Numbered from the stretch's first letter, positions 24,171 to 32,304 are shown. The stretch: 50,620 bases of DNA from Streptomyces muensis (GCF_021474425.1 NZ_JAKEIP010000039.1:1-50620); one strand, 5' to 3'. The notes: a model not told the origin generated them from the letters alone. Translations and numbers: made by a program.

Positions 24171-25469
24171 TCAGCGTTCGGTGGTGGCGTCCGTTTGGTA
24201 GATGTCCGGGATGCCGTCGTGGTCCTCGTCGCGGTTCTCCTCCTCGTAGAGACGCCGGTAGACGCCGTTACGGCGCTTGACCAGCATGGCAGCCAGCGCG
24301 GCCGCGGTCAGTGAGCCGACGAGGACCGCGGCCTTCACGGGGCCGGCGACCACCGGGTCGGGAAAGGCGAGTTCGCCGATCAGCAGGGCGACGGTGAAGC
24401 CGATCCCGGCCAGCGCCGAGAGGGCGAAGACGTCGGCCCAGGCCAGTTCGGGGTTGAGGCGGGCGCGGGTGAAGCGTACGGCCAGGTAGGTCCCGGCGAA
24501 GATCCCGACCGTCTTCCCGACGACGAGCCCGAGCACCACGCCGAGCGGTTCGGGCCTGGTGAACACCTCGCCCAGCGAGGCGGCCGAGACGCCGACTCCG
24601 GCGGCGAAGAGGGCGAAGAGGGGGACCGCGACTCCTGCCGAGACGGGGTGCAGGAGGTGGGAGGTGCGTTCGCCGGGGGAGCGGTCCTCGTCCTTGTCGC
24701 GGGTGGTGCGCAGGATGAGGCCCATGGCCACGCCGGCGACGGTGGCGTGGACACCGCCGTTGTACATCAGCGCCCAGATCGCGAGGCCGAGCGGGGCGTA
24801 CCACCACCATCCGCGCACACGGAAGCGCTGCAGCAGATGGAAGACGACCAGGCCCGCGAACGCTCCGCCGAGAGCCGGGAAGTTCAGGTCGCTGGTGAAG
24901 AAGACAGCGATGACGAGGATGCCGCCGAGGTCGTCGACGACGGCGAGGGTGAGCAGGAAGGCGCGGAGCGCGGCGGGCAGATGGGTGTTCAGCACCGCGA
25001 GCACGGCCAGCGCGAAGGCGATGTCCGTGGCCATCGGCACGGCCCAGCCGTCCGCGCTTCCGCCTCCCGCGGACACGGTGACCACGTAGAGCACGGCGGG
25101 CACGATCATGCCCGAGAAGGCGGCGACGACCGGCAGGGCGGCCGTGGCGGGGGTACGGAGCTCACCGACGACCAGTTCCCGCTTGAGCTCGATGCCGGCG
25201 ACGAGGAAGAACAAGGTGAGCAGGCCTTCGGCGGTCCAGTGCCCGACGGAGAGGTCAAGCCCGAGCGCCGGTACACCGAAGTGGAAGTCGCGGATGCGCT
25301 CATAGGTGTCGGCGAAGGGCGTGTTCGCCCACACCAGCGCCACCACGGCCGCCCCCAGCAGCACCAGCCCGCCGACGGTCTCCGTCCTCAGGGCCTGCGC
25401 GACGGCCGTGCGCTCGGGCAGCGGCAGGAGGCCGAGGAAAAGGGGACGTCGGCGCGGCACGGCAGCCAT
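24171..25469 (-). CDS. nhaA: Na+/H+ antiporter NhaA
   Basis: 432 residues. NhaA exchanges cytoplasmic Na+ or Li+ for external protons. About 11-12 membrane segments are visible. The family core is intact: the ion-binding pair Asp-Asp in LTLAVVDDLGGILVIAVFF, ATDIAFALAVLAV (the cytoplasmic discontinuous helix), FFLVAGIELKREL, and the GIGFTVALLIGELAF end. The chosen ATG at 25469 has GGAGGG upstream; the frame extends 23 codons further but without support. The last 30 residues are charged and contain EDHDGIPDIYQ, a short Asp-rich tail absent from E. coli NhaA. The small membrane gene follows in the same operon. Confidence 0.94.
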   Translation of the reverse strand: MAAVPRRRPLFLGLLPLPERTAVAQALRTETVGGLVLLGAAVVALVWANTPFADTYERIRDFHFGVPALGLDLSVGHWTAEGLLTLFFLVAGIELKRELVVGELRTPATAALPVVAAFSGMIVPAVLYVVTVSAGGGSADGWAVPMATDIAFALAVLAVLNTHLPAALRAFLLTLAVVDDLGGILVIAVFFTSDLNFPALGGAFAGLVVFHLLQRFRVRGWWWYAPLGLAIWALMYNGGVHATVAGVAMGLILRTTRDKDEDRSPGERTSHLLHPVSAGVAVPLFALFAAGVGVSAASLGEVFTRPEPLGVVLGLVVGKTVGIFAGTYLAVRFTRARLNPELAWADVFALSALAGIGFTVALLIGELAFPDPVVAGPVKAAVLVGSLTAAALAAMLVKRRNGVYRRLYEEENRDEDHDGIPDIYQTDATTER

Positions 25470-25593
25470 GACGGAGCCCTCCGGGGATCGTCCTGCGGGC
25501 ACACGAGCCCCTGACGCCGACCAGACTTCCCGGCACACCCCGCATCGGCCGCGAGCCCCAGAGGGCTGCGTATTGACGCGTTCCTAACACCCT

Positions 25594-25627
25594 AACCGGC
25601 GCCTGGCTGTTCCACCAGGCGCCGGTT
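25594..25627 (-). terminator. Hairpin between the DM13 gene and nhaA
   Basis: A 13-bp perfect stem (AACCGGCGCCTGG and its complement) around an 8-base loop. It lies 52 bases past the stop of the DM13 gene and stops its transcript before nhaA. Confidence 0.75.
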
Positions 25628-25678
25628 CACCTGCGGAAACGCGGTGAGGTCGGGCCGTTGCGGTGCTGTCAGGGCCTG

Positions 25679-26245
25679 TCAGGCATGGGCGAGTTCGGCG
25701 GCGCCGAAGGAGACGTCGAACCGGTCGCACCAGATGCTGACGCTGCTGAACCGGGCCGGATCGACGTCCTCGGGCACGACGTAGTTCTGGCTGCCCTTGT
25801 TGCCCTTCAGCTTGCCGAGGCTGACGTACGCGCCGTCGTCGAAGACGCCCCAGCCGGCCCGGCCGTCCTTCACCGGCGCGTCCGTCAACCACACGCGCAG
25901 ATCCGGCCCGTTGCTGGTGTCGAGGTCCTCCAGCCGCACGACATGGGAGCCGTCGGCCAGCCGCACGAGCCTGACCGTGCCCGACGTCGCGTGCTCATGA
26001 CTGATGAGCTCACCGCTCGCCAGCGTCACGGGTCCGGTCGGCGCCGAGGCGGAGGGCTCACCGGAAGGCGCCTGAGCAGGCTCCTCCGAGGCGCTCACGG
26101 CTTCGGGCAGCGCCTCCTGGACCGTCTCGTCCTGCCACAGCTTCCAGGGCTGGAACCAGTACAGCCCGAAGCCGGCCCCCGCGACAGCAAGCACCAGCAC
26201 CCCGATCATCCACGGCCTGACCAGCAAGGTCCGCACCCGCCCCAT
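25679..26245 (-). CDS. DM13-domain membrane-anchored protein
   Basis: 188 residues. One N-terminal membrane segment (about 11-30), a Pro/Ser/Glu-rich linker (45-70) and a C-terminal DM13 domain (about 75-185) with SGTVRLVRLADGSHVVRLEDL, GPDLRVWLTD, LGKLKGNKGSQNYVVP and SVSIWCDRFDVSFG. DM13 domains are secreted beta-sandwich modules proposed to act in redox or electron transfer, with a conserved Cys, here the single Cys in IWCDRF. The protein would face the outside. The ATG has GGGAGGGA upstream. Confidence 0.85.
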   Translation of the reverse strand: MGRVRTLLVRPWMIGVLVLAVAGAGFGLYWFQPWKLWQDETVQEALPEAVSASEEPAQAPSGEPSASAPTGPVTLASGELISHEHATSGTVRLVRLADGSHVVRLEDLDTSNGPDLRVWLTDAPVKDGRAGWGVFDDGAYVSLGKLKGNKGSQNYVVPEDVDPARFSSVSIWCDRFDVSFGAAELAHA

Positions 26246-26390
26246 CGTGTCCCTCCCGAGATCCGTCCGTCGTCACCCCATTGAACGGAACGAACGGCTC
26301 TCCCGACGCCCGCGGCCGATTACGGAACCCTTACGTCAGGCTCGCCGTGAGCCGAGCTGCCTCACTCATCACACACGCCACGCCACGACC

Positions 26391-26720
26391 TCACTTGGGC
26401 GGCAGCCCGGCGGCGAAGGCGAGTCCCTCGTCGACCCAGGCGGCCAGCGCCCCGTCCTCCGCGACCGCGGCACCGTCCACCACGACCCAGCCCCGCATCG
26501 GACGACCGGTCATGTCGAAGATCCGCGCCCCCGGCCGGGCCACTGCCGCGTCCGTCGCGTCCGGGCCGACCCGGACCATGAGGTCGTCGCCGGTGACGCC
26601 CACGGCCATGTTGCCGCGGCACAGGAAGGCGAGCCCGCCGAACATCCGCCTTTCGCTGATCTCCAGGTCCGCGCCCAGCCGCTCCCGGATCCGCTCGGCC
26701 AGCCCTTCGTCGTACGCCAT
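26391..26720 (-). CDS. TfoX N-terminal-domain protein
   Basis: 109 residues, all TfoX-N: MAYDEGLAERIRERLG, then the signature ISERRMFGGLAFLCRGNMAVGV, and DLMVRVGPDATDAAVARPGA. In proteobacteria Sxy/TfoX controls competence, but stand-alone actinobacterial copies have no known role. Its ATG lies 7 bases after the stop of the broken SRPBCC gene, so the two were one transcription unit. Confidence 0.85.
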   Translation of the reverse strand: MAYDEGLAERIRERLGADLEISERRMFGGLAFLCRGNMAVGVTGDDLMVRVGPDATDAAVARPGARIFDMTGRPMRGWVVVDGAAVAEDGALAAWVDEGLAFAAGLPPK

Positions 26721-26727
26721 CCTCGTC

Positions 26728-27211
26728 TCACCCCTGCTTCATGAGTCGGGCTTCCAGATCGCGCAGGTCCTTGGTGAGGTTCCCCCGTACCTGGCGCGCG
26801 AGCAGCGGGGCGGCCAGCCGGTAGAAGCCGCCGTCTCCGCCGCGGACGCGGATGCGGGCGAGGGTGCCGTCCGGGTGGGGTTCGAAGGTGTACGTGACGT
26901 GCATGGGCATCGGACCCGCCACCGAGACCATGTCCAGCAGCCCGGGCGGGTCGTACGCGGCCACCCGCAGCACGTAGTCGATGCGGCGGCCCAGGAAGAA
27001 CGCCGTACGGGTGACCTCCGCGCCCACGCCGAATCCCCCTCCGGGCGTCTCCCGGGTCAGCTCGGCGGTACGGATGCCCTGCGTCCTCCCCCATAGCCCT
27101 GAACGGGCATGGGAGGTGCCCCCAGGCGTCGTGCCGCCAGTCCATGGCGTACGCCGCCACCCGCTCGCGCGGCAACGGAACGACCCGCTCGGCCGTCACG
27201 TCGATCGTCAT
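26728..27211 (-). pseudogene. SRPBCC-family gene disrupted by a 40-bp palindromic insert
   Basis: The gene starts at the ATG at 27211 (GGAAGGTGGGG upstream) with MTIDVTAERVVPLPRERVAA and reads 29 codons. The frame then shifts at the element 27085-27124. Removing exactly those 40 bases joins ...WRHDA to TQGIRTAELTR and restores one 147-residue frame to the stop at 26728. SRPBCC proteins are small START-like hydrophobic-ligand or polyketide-cyclase-type folds. As it stands, ribosomes would leave the frame and read through into antisense-like sequence overlapping the TfoX gene. A GTG at 27027 could restart the last 99 residues. Confidence 0.85.
27085..27124. repeat. 40-bp palindromic interspersed element
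   Basis: The insert folds into a hairpin: CCTCCC (27085-27090) pairs with GGGAGG (27111-27116), and inside it CAT-A-GCCC pairs with GGGCATG around a TGAAC loop. A GTGCCCCCA tail completes it. The sequence resembles short palindromic units scattered in Streptomyces genomes. No second copy is visible in this window. Confidence 0.7.
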
Positions 27212-27311
27212 GCCCCCCACCTTCCTCGCTCCCGTCCGGCGCCACCACCCGGTGAGGGGCAGACGGTTGAGGAGGCGTACGCCGCCCATGGTCGCCCGAC
27301 GCGGGTTCGAA

Positions 27312-27791
27312 TCACTGGCCGCAGGCACATCCGGGGGCGGTTGCCGGGGCCTCCTCCTCGGCGGCCCGGTCGGTGCAGCAGCCGTCCCCGCCGGCGTTGG
27401 GATCGGCGCTCTTGCCGAGGGTGTCGGCGTCGGCCTTGACCACGTAGACCTCCCATGGCTCCCTGCCGGGGCCATGCACCCACACCTTGTCCTGGAGGGC
27501 GTAGCAGCAAGAGGTGTCGTTCTCCTCGAAGGTGGCCAGGCCGGCGTCCTTCAGCCGGGTAGTGGCGGCGTTGACCTGCTCGGTGGACTCGACTTCGACG
27601 CCGAGGTGGTCCAGGCGGGTCTCCTCGCCGGCCGCGCCCTCGATCAGGACGAGCTTGAGCGGGGGTTCGGCGATGGCGAAGTTGGCGTAGCCCTTGCGCT
27701 GCTTGGCCGGTTCGGTGCCGAAGAGCTTGGAGTAGAAGGTGATGGACGCTTCGAGGTCACTGACGCGCAGGGCGAGCTGGGCACGGGACAT
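27312..27791 (-). CDS. ArsI/CadI-family metalloid-responsive dioxygenase-fold protein
   Basis: 159 residues of the VOC (glyoxalase/bleomycin-resistance) fold. The family's vicinal cysteines are present in DTSCCYALQDKVWV, with His in RLDHLGVEV and the Glu in PWEVYVV as candidate iron ligands. ArsI breaks the C-As bond of organoarsenicals; CadI is the cadmium-induced homologue. The C-terminus adds a CC and CAC-rich tail (GGDGCCTD, APGCACGQ) that may bind metal. It is divergent from an ArsR regulator with an operator between them, so it is probably induced by metalloids. The ATG at 27791 was chosen; an upstream in-frame ATG at 27815 lies in the operator region. Confidence 0.88.
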   Translation of the reverse strand: MSRAQLALRVSDLEASITFYSKLFGTEPAKQRKGYANFAIAEPPLKLVLIEGAAGEETRLDHLGVEVESTEQVNAATTRLKDAGLATFEENDTSCCYALQDKVWVHGPGREPWEVYVVKADADTLGKSADPNAGGDGCCTDRAAEEEAPATAPGCACGQ

Positions 27792-27809
27792 GGCATGGAT
27801 CCCATCTGC

Positions 27810-27833
27810 TTGCATTGATGTCTGTCGATGCAA
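27810..27833. promoter_or_regulatory. Operator-like inverted repeat between arsI/cadI and arsR
   Basis: TTGCATTGA and TCGATGCAA form 9-bp arms with one mismatch and a 6-base spacer. Located in the divergent promoter region, it is the expected binding site of the ArsR repressor. Confidence 0.65.
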
Positions 27834-27871
27834 AGCTTGCACCTTGGATCGATGAACGTCAACATAGAAGT

Positions 27872-28318
27872 ATGTCGAAGCAAGAACTCACGGTCCTCGG
27901 GCAGGACGACCAGTCCGCCGCGTGCTGCCCGGGGCTGGGGGGCGCGCCCCTGGACGAGGGCCAGGCGGCAGAGCTGGCGAAGATCTTCAAGGCGCTGGGC
28001 GACCCGGTCCGACTGCGGCTCCTCTCACTGATCGCTTCGAGGGCCGGCGGGGAGGTCTGCGTGTGCGACCTGACCCCGGCCTTCGACCTGTCGCAGCCGA
28101 CGATCTCCCATCACCTCAAACTGCTCCGCCAGGCGGGTCTGATCGACTGCGAGCGTCGGGGGACGTGGGTCTACTACTGGGTACTGCCTGCCATCCTGGA
28201 CCGGCTCTCCATGTTTCTGACCACTGCGCGGGAGAGGGAGGCGGATGCGGTGGCCGGGGCCGAGGCGGAGGGGAAGGCGGATGCGGTGGCCGGGGCGGAT
28301 GCGGAGGTGACCGTGTGA
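27872..28318 (+). CDS. arsR: ArsR-family metalloregulator
   Basis: 148 residues. A winged-helix repressor of the ArsR/SmtB family: LAKIFKALGDPVRLRLLSLI, the metalloid-binding VCVCDL motif, and the recognition helix SQPTISHHLKLLRQAGL. Two more cysteines near the N-terminus (AACCPGL) could complete a three-cysteine site. It would release the operator at 27810-27833 upon binding arsenite, antimonite or cadmium. The C-terminal 30 residues are low-complexity (ADAVAGAEAEGK..., 36-bp DNA repeat) and look like an expanded 3' end. Its stop overlaps the GTG of a 19-codon remnant and the aquaporin pseudogene follows. Confidence 0.9.
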   Translation: MSKQELTVLGQDDQSAACCPGLGGAPLDEGQAAELAKIFKALGDPVRLRLLSLIASRAGGEVCVCDLTPAFDLSQPTISHHLKLLRQAGLIDCERRGTWVYYWVLPAILDRLSMFLTTAREREADAVAGAEAEGKADAVAGADAEVTV

Positions 28319-28388
28319 GCGCATCCGCGCAGGAGGCGGAGGCGGAGGCGGAGTCCGGGGCGGGGGTGACCGCGTGAGCGCATCGTTC
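28241..28388. repeat. Direct repeats at the arsR 3' end
   Basis: A 20-bp unit (gcggatgcggtggccggggc) occurs at 28241-28260 and 28277-28296, period 36. The segment GGTGACCG-GTGAGCGCATC, holding the arsR stop and next start, occurs near 28306 and again near 28363, period 57. Confidence 0.7.
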
Positions 28389-29125
28389 GGGCGCCGGGCC
28401 CTCGCTGAGGCGGTGGGCTCGGCCGCGCTGGTCGCGGTGGTGGTCGGCTCCGGCATCCATGCCACCGAGCTGACCGACGACGTCGGCATCCAGTTGCCGG
28501 CCAACTCTCTGGCCACCGTGTGATCAGCGCCGTTCGGCCTGGACGTGCTCATCGCGTTGCTCGGGCCCGTCTCCGGCGCGCACTTCAATCCGGTCGTCAC
28601 GCTTGCGGCCTGCCTGGCTCACCGGCCGTCGCACCCACGACGGGCCGGCCGTTCGGGACATGGCCGCGTACATCCCCGCGCAGACGGCCGGGGCGATCGG
28701 CGGCGCCGTCCTGGCCGACGCGATGTTCGCCAAGCCGTTGGTGCAGTGGTCCACGCATGACCGCTCCGCCGGTCACCTGTGGCTCGGCGAAGTCGTGGCT
28801 ACAGCGGGGCTGCGGGGCTCGTCTTCCTGGTCTTCGGGCTCGCTCGTACCAGCTGTGCCCACCTCGCACCCGTGGCGGTGGCGTCCTACATCGGAGCGGC
28901 GTACTGGTCCACGTCCTCCACGTCGTCCGCCAACCCGCCCCCGTCACCGACACGTTCGCGGGGGCAGCCCCTGCCTCCGTTGCGCCGTTCGTCGCGGCGC
29001 AGTTCGCCGGTGCCGCACTCGGCTTGGGCCTCATGTCCACCGTGTTCGCCCGGCCCGCACCCGCACGGACCGGGGACGTCCCAGTCCGGAACGAACCCGA
29101 ACTCGCCGCTCCCGCCGCCTCCTGA
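28374..29125 (+). pseudogene. Decayed MIP/aquaporin family channel of the ars cluster
   Basis: Starting at GTG 28374 the frame gives MSASFGRRALAEAVGSAALVAVV and ends at a TGA after LATV. Homologous text continues in other frames: LDVLIALLGPVSGAHFNPVVTLA (the first NPA-type loop, here NPV), then VRDMAAYIPAQTAGAIGGAVLAD, GLVFLVFGLARTS and finally TDTFAGAAPASVAPFVAAQF near 28960. At least three frameshifts or a premature stop are needed to join them. Aquaglyceroporins in ars operons let arsenite leave down its gradient; this one is not functional as a single protein. Confidence 0.85.
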
Positions 29126-29161
29126 CCCGCCGTGCCCGGAAACCCAGAAAGGACACCCGCC

Positions 29162-29389
29162 ATGCCCCCTCCCACCGAGCGCCCGTCCGTCCTGTTCGTC
29201 TGCGTCCACAACGCCGGGCGTTCACAGCTGGCCGCTGCCTTCCTCACCCACCTGGCAGGCGACCGCGTCCAGGTACGCTCCGCCGGCTCCGCGCCCGCCG
29301 ACACCGTGAACCCCGCCGTCGTCGAAGCCCTCGCCGAGGTGGGCATCGACATCTCCGCCGTCTCCACGGGCCGTCCTTGGTCGCTGTAG
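29162..29389 (+). pseudogene. Truncated arsenate reductase (LMW-PTPase type)
   Basis: The first 66 residues match ArsC of the low-molecular-weight phosphatase type: PSVLFVCVHNAGRSQLAAAFL contains the CX5R P-loop (Cys-Val-His-Asn-Ala-Gly-Arg), and VRSAGSAPADTVNP follows. Normal length is about 135 residues. At about 29358 homology stops abruptly and nine unrelated residues lead to a stop. The sequence past the junction is the antisense of a GntR regulator, so a rearrangement cut the gene. The acid Asp and the resolving cysteines are lost. Confidence 0.85.
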
Positions 29390-29850
29390 TACGTCCGCCG
29401 GATGTGCGTCACGAGCGCGGCCTTCTGGATACCGAGAAGTGATGCCTCCTCGGCGGTAGCCTGCCTCGGCTCCGGTTGCTCCACGGCGTGGCTGACGCTG
29501 ACGCCGATCGTGGCCATCCGATTCACGACACCCGCCCCGGCATGCGGCCCTCCCTCGGGGAGAACGCCGAGCGTGCCAGCGGTGAGGTCGTACGGCTCCC
29601 AACTTGTCGACAGCTGCACCGGCCTGCCGTCGGCCAGGAACTCGTACGCCGCACGGACGCACAGGTCGCCCTCGGCGATGCCGAGCCGCGCCGCGATGTC
29701 CGCCGGAGCCGGCACCTTGGCCTCGGTCCGGCTCTCCCAATCCCCTTGCCTGCCCACGGCTTTCATGTCCGCCCGGAACGGTGACGCGTCGGGCCGCTCT
29801 CGCGCCGACGACCGGACGACCCGGACCCGCTGCCATTCGCATGCAGAGAA
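29360..29850 (-). pseudogene. GntR-family regulator fragment (UTRA ligand domain)
   Basis: The minus strand encodes a UTRA domain: RTEAKVPAPADIAARLGIAEGD, LADGRPVQLSTSWEP, AEEASLLGI and RTYYSDQGRPVETA. The HTH domain is missing upstream and the C-terminus ends at the arsC junction. It is therefore a fragment open at both ends. Confidence 0.75.
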
Positions 29851-29866
29851 GGCGGTGATCCGGTCC

Positions 29867-29972
29867 GTGCCTTCACGCCATCACGAGATCGCCGACGATC
29901 TGCGGCACGAGATCACGACAGGGCGCAGAGAGCCCGGCGAACGCCTGCCGTCCGAGGCCAGCAAGGTGGAAG
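29867..29972 (+). pseudogene. GntR-family HTH fragment on the opposite strand
   Basis: From the GTG at 29867 the plus strand reads RHHEIADDLRHEITTGRREP and GERLPSEA, the start of a GntR winged helix. After about 35 residues homology is lost. With the inverted UTRA fragment next to it, this may be two halves of one gene split by an inversion, or two different genes. Confidence 0.65.
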
Positions 29973-30023
29973 TGAGCTTCTCGCGAGTAGGACGTTGTCA
30001 GAGCGCTCCCGTAGCTTGAGGCC

Positions 30024-30686
30024 ATGGTCGGTACAGGCGAGAACCTCACTCAACCCGGCGAGTTGTCGGCGGTGGCGATGGGACAACCCACTGCTGGCGT
30101 CCAGCCTTACTACGCTCAAAACGCCGGATCCCTCGGGCAGCGGTATGGAAGCGTCACCTTCGACGAAGTACATGGCGGGGTCCTGGATCTGCTGCCGCCA
30201 GCCCCTGCGAGGGTGCTGGACGTCGGGGCTGGCACTGGGCGAGACGCCGCGGCACTGGCGCTGCGCGGCTACCAGGTGGTTGCGGCGGAGCCGGTGCGCG
30301 AGCTACGGGCGGTCGCGAAAAGCCTGCACCCGAGCGAAAACATCCGTTGGGCAGAGGATTCGCTGCCTGAGCTGTCCCGGCTGGAAGGGACCTTTGAGTT
30401 GGCGCTGTTGTCGGCGGTGTGGATGCACCTGCCGCCGGCGGCACGTGGACAGGCGATGGAGCGCCTGACCGCGCTGCTGGCTCCGTCGGGACTGCTGGTT
30501 ATCTCGTTACGACGGGGAGTGCCTCCGGCGGATCGCGTGATGTTCGACGTTCCCGCCGAGGAGGTGGTGCGGGACGGGAAGCGAGCGGGGCTGCGGTTGG
30601 TGCGACTCGTAGAGGAGGGCGCGGACCGGCTCGGCCGTGCCGAGGTGTGGTGGCAGACGGTCGCCCTGCAGAAGGGGGGAGAGTGA
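30024..30686 (+). CDS. SAM-dependent methyltransferase (class I)
   Basis: 220 residues. The SAM motif RVLDVGAGTGRDAAALA lies at about 64-80, with the acidic end of the second strand (VVAAEP) and motif IV (LALLSAVWMHLPP). No substrate-binding hallmark is seen. The start has TAGCTT ending 6 bases upstream and no ribosome binding site, so the message is probably leaderless. It is followed at once, with a 4-base overlap, by a broken HNH-nuclease-like gene; such adjacent methyltransferase and HNH genes suggest a former two-gene unit. Of the pair only this member is intact. Confidence 0.8.
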   Translation: MVGTGENLTQPGELSAVAMGQPTAGVQPYYAQNAGSLGQRYGSVTFDEVHGGVLDLLPPAPARVLDVGAGTGRDAAALALRGYQVVAAEPVRELRAVAKSLHPSENIRWAEDSLPELSRLEGTFELALLSAVWMHLPPAARGQAMERLTALLAPSGLLVISLRRGVPPADRVMFDVPAEEVVRDGKRAGLRLVRLVEEGADRLGRAEVWWQTVALQKGGE

Positions 30687-31519
30687 GCGGGCGGCAGTTC
30701 TACGCTCAGGATGCTTCAGCGCGCGTCATGGCGCTTGGCGGTGTTGATGGGGGCCAACTCGCGCACTTACAAGTTCGCCCTTGGCCAGGCGTTGTTGGAG
30801 TTTGGACGGACTGGACAAGAGGAGGTCCTCTTCGCCGAGTTCGCCGCCGCCTACAGCCTCGGCATGGTGCGCCACTTGGCCCAGGACCCACGGGCACCGC
30901 ACCCCGTGGAGCTGGGCGAGAAAGATTTCCTGACCGTGGCCGACCAGGAGAGTGCCGTGACGCTGGACGCTGGCCGCCCCACCGAGCGCCTGTTGGCGGC
31001 CGCGGTGCGCTCCATGCCGATGATGGTGATGCAGAAGTTCCACAACCTGCGTGGCGACAGCGCGGTGCCCACACCTTCTATGAGCTGACTGGGACGGGGC
31101 GGCAGCGCGTCGAGGAGGGCGTCGCGGTCGACTGGGACACACTCAAGATCACCGACAAACGCCGCCGTCGCTCGGTGGCCGGCATCGTTGAGGCCACGGC
31201 TGGTTTCCAACACAGCCGTTGTCTGATCTGCGATGACTTCCTGTCTCGGAAAGACGCCATAGCGGTCGACCATGTCTTCCCGTTCTCCCTCATGCGCCGC
31301 TTCGGCAGCGTCGCCTCTTGGCACGGACCAGATCTGGACGCCCTTTGGAACCTCGCCCTGCGCACGCCGCCTGCAACGGAGCGAAGAGCGATCGGCTGCC
31401 CACTCATGGGGAACTCGTCCGTTTGGCAGTCCGGAACGGGGCGATCATGCGGTCTCCCCATCCCCTGCGCCGCACCTTGCAACTCAGCCTCAAGGACGCC
31501 CTGCCTGGCCGAAACCTAA
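30683..31519 (+). pseudogene. HNH endonuclease-like gene with several frameshifts
   Basis: The gene starts with a GTG overlapping the methyltransferase stop and reads MSGRQFYAQDASARVMALG. At about 30743 the frame moves to LMGANSRTYKFALGQALLEFG and runs to about 31070. It then moves to the frame of DKRRRRSVAGIVEATAGFQH, CLICDDF and VDHVFPFSLM (CxxC and the HNH His). Near 31352 it moves once more to PACNGAKSDRLPT, the Asn-rich end of the HNH motif. The middle also appears shortened before VEEGVAVDW. It cannot give one protein. The left end of the IS5-type element lies directly after it. Confidence 0.8.
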
Positions 31520-32250
31520 GGGCTGTCCCGTAAACGATCTTTGGCGCAGCCCGGGCCTGGGTGGTCGGCGTGCGGGCTGTTCGGCTACCCGCCGAGGGTG
31601 AGGTTGTGCAGTCGGGCGATGCCGAGCATGGCGTGGTGCACGCCGTCGCCTTTGAGGCGGCAGTCGCGGAGGATCTTCCAGCCCCCCTGGTAGCCGCCGT
31701 CGGCGATTGTCGTTGTGGCGCCGACGGCAGCCTTGGCCCTGGACTCCTCCCAGCCGCGGGAGTCGTGCCGGTTTCCCGGCAAGGGCCGACCGACCACGAC
31801 GACCAGCCGGGTGTCAGCGTCGATGACGACCTGGTGGGCAGTGGAATAGCGGTAGTTCTTCGACTGCTCGGCCACCGAGTGATCAGCGGTGGGCACCAGG
31901 GTGCCGTCGACGATGAGCACGGTCTCCTTGCGGAACTGCTTCCGCTGCCGGAGCGCCAGCAACGGACCGATGCGGTCGATGATCCGGTCAACGGCCGACT
32001 TGGAGATCCCGAACAACAGAGCAAGCTGTCGCATCGTCAAATTCGTGCACCAGTACGCCGTCGCCAGCAGGACACGGTCCTCCAGCGGCAAGCTCCAGGG
32101 CCGGCCGCGCTGCTGATCCGAGGCTTGCTCGCGTCGCACCGAGGCAACCAACTTGCCGAAGCAGCGCGAGCTCAGCCTGGTGAAGGGCTCTATCCAGGAC
32201 GGCACCGACGCCGTGATCACACCAGCCACAACGTGATCGTTTCACTCGGG
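31519..32250 (-). mobile_element. Defective IS5-family insertion sequence
   Basis: The left end has GGCTGTCCCGTAAACGATC (about 31522-31540). The right end near 32230-32250 still shows GATCGTTT but the outer bases no longer match, so one terminal repeat is decayed. The transposase inside has an internal deletion. The element lies between a nuclease pseudogene and a truncated gene. Confidence 0.7.
31585..32229 (-). pseudogene. IS5-family transposase with internal deletion
   Basis: 214 residues against about 265-270 for relatives. The first part is complete: LPLEDRVLLATAYWCTNLTM, VLIVDGTLVPTADHS with the first catalytic Asp, and VVIDADTRLVVVVGRPLPG. After IADGGYQG the text jumps to WKILRDCRLKGDGVHHAML, an in-frame loss of about 50 residues that includes the segment with the catalytic Glu (normally R-x-E-H-x-F). 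It starts at GTG 32229 and should be inactive. Confidence 0.85.
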
Positions 32251-32304
32251 GTAAGCAACCAACGCCGCGTACCTTCTCGTCCTGAGTCGGTCCAGAATGC
32301 CGCC

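Noticed and set aside
27290..27312. GCGGGTTCGAATC as a tRNA T-arm or attachment site of the island
   Set aside because: No acceptor or anticodon stem is present around it, and its orientation is opposite to tRNA-Arg(UCU), so it cannot be the matching attachment repeat.
28316..28375. A 19-codon gene between arsR and the aquaporin remnant
   Set aside because: It is created by a 57-bp tandem duplication of the stop/start overlap, so it is treated as a repeat.
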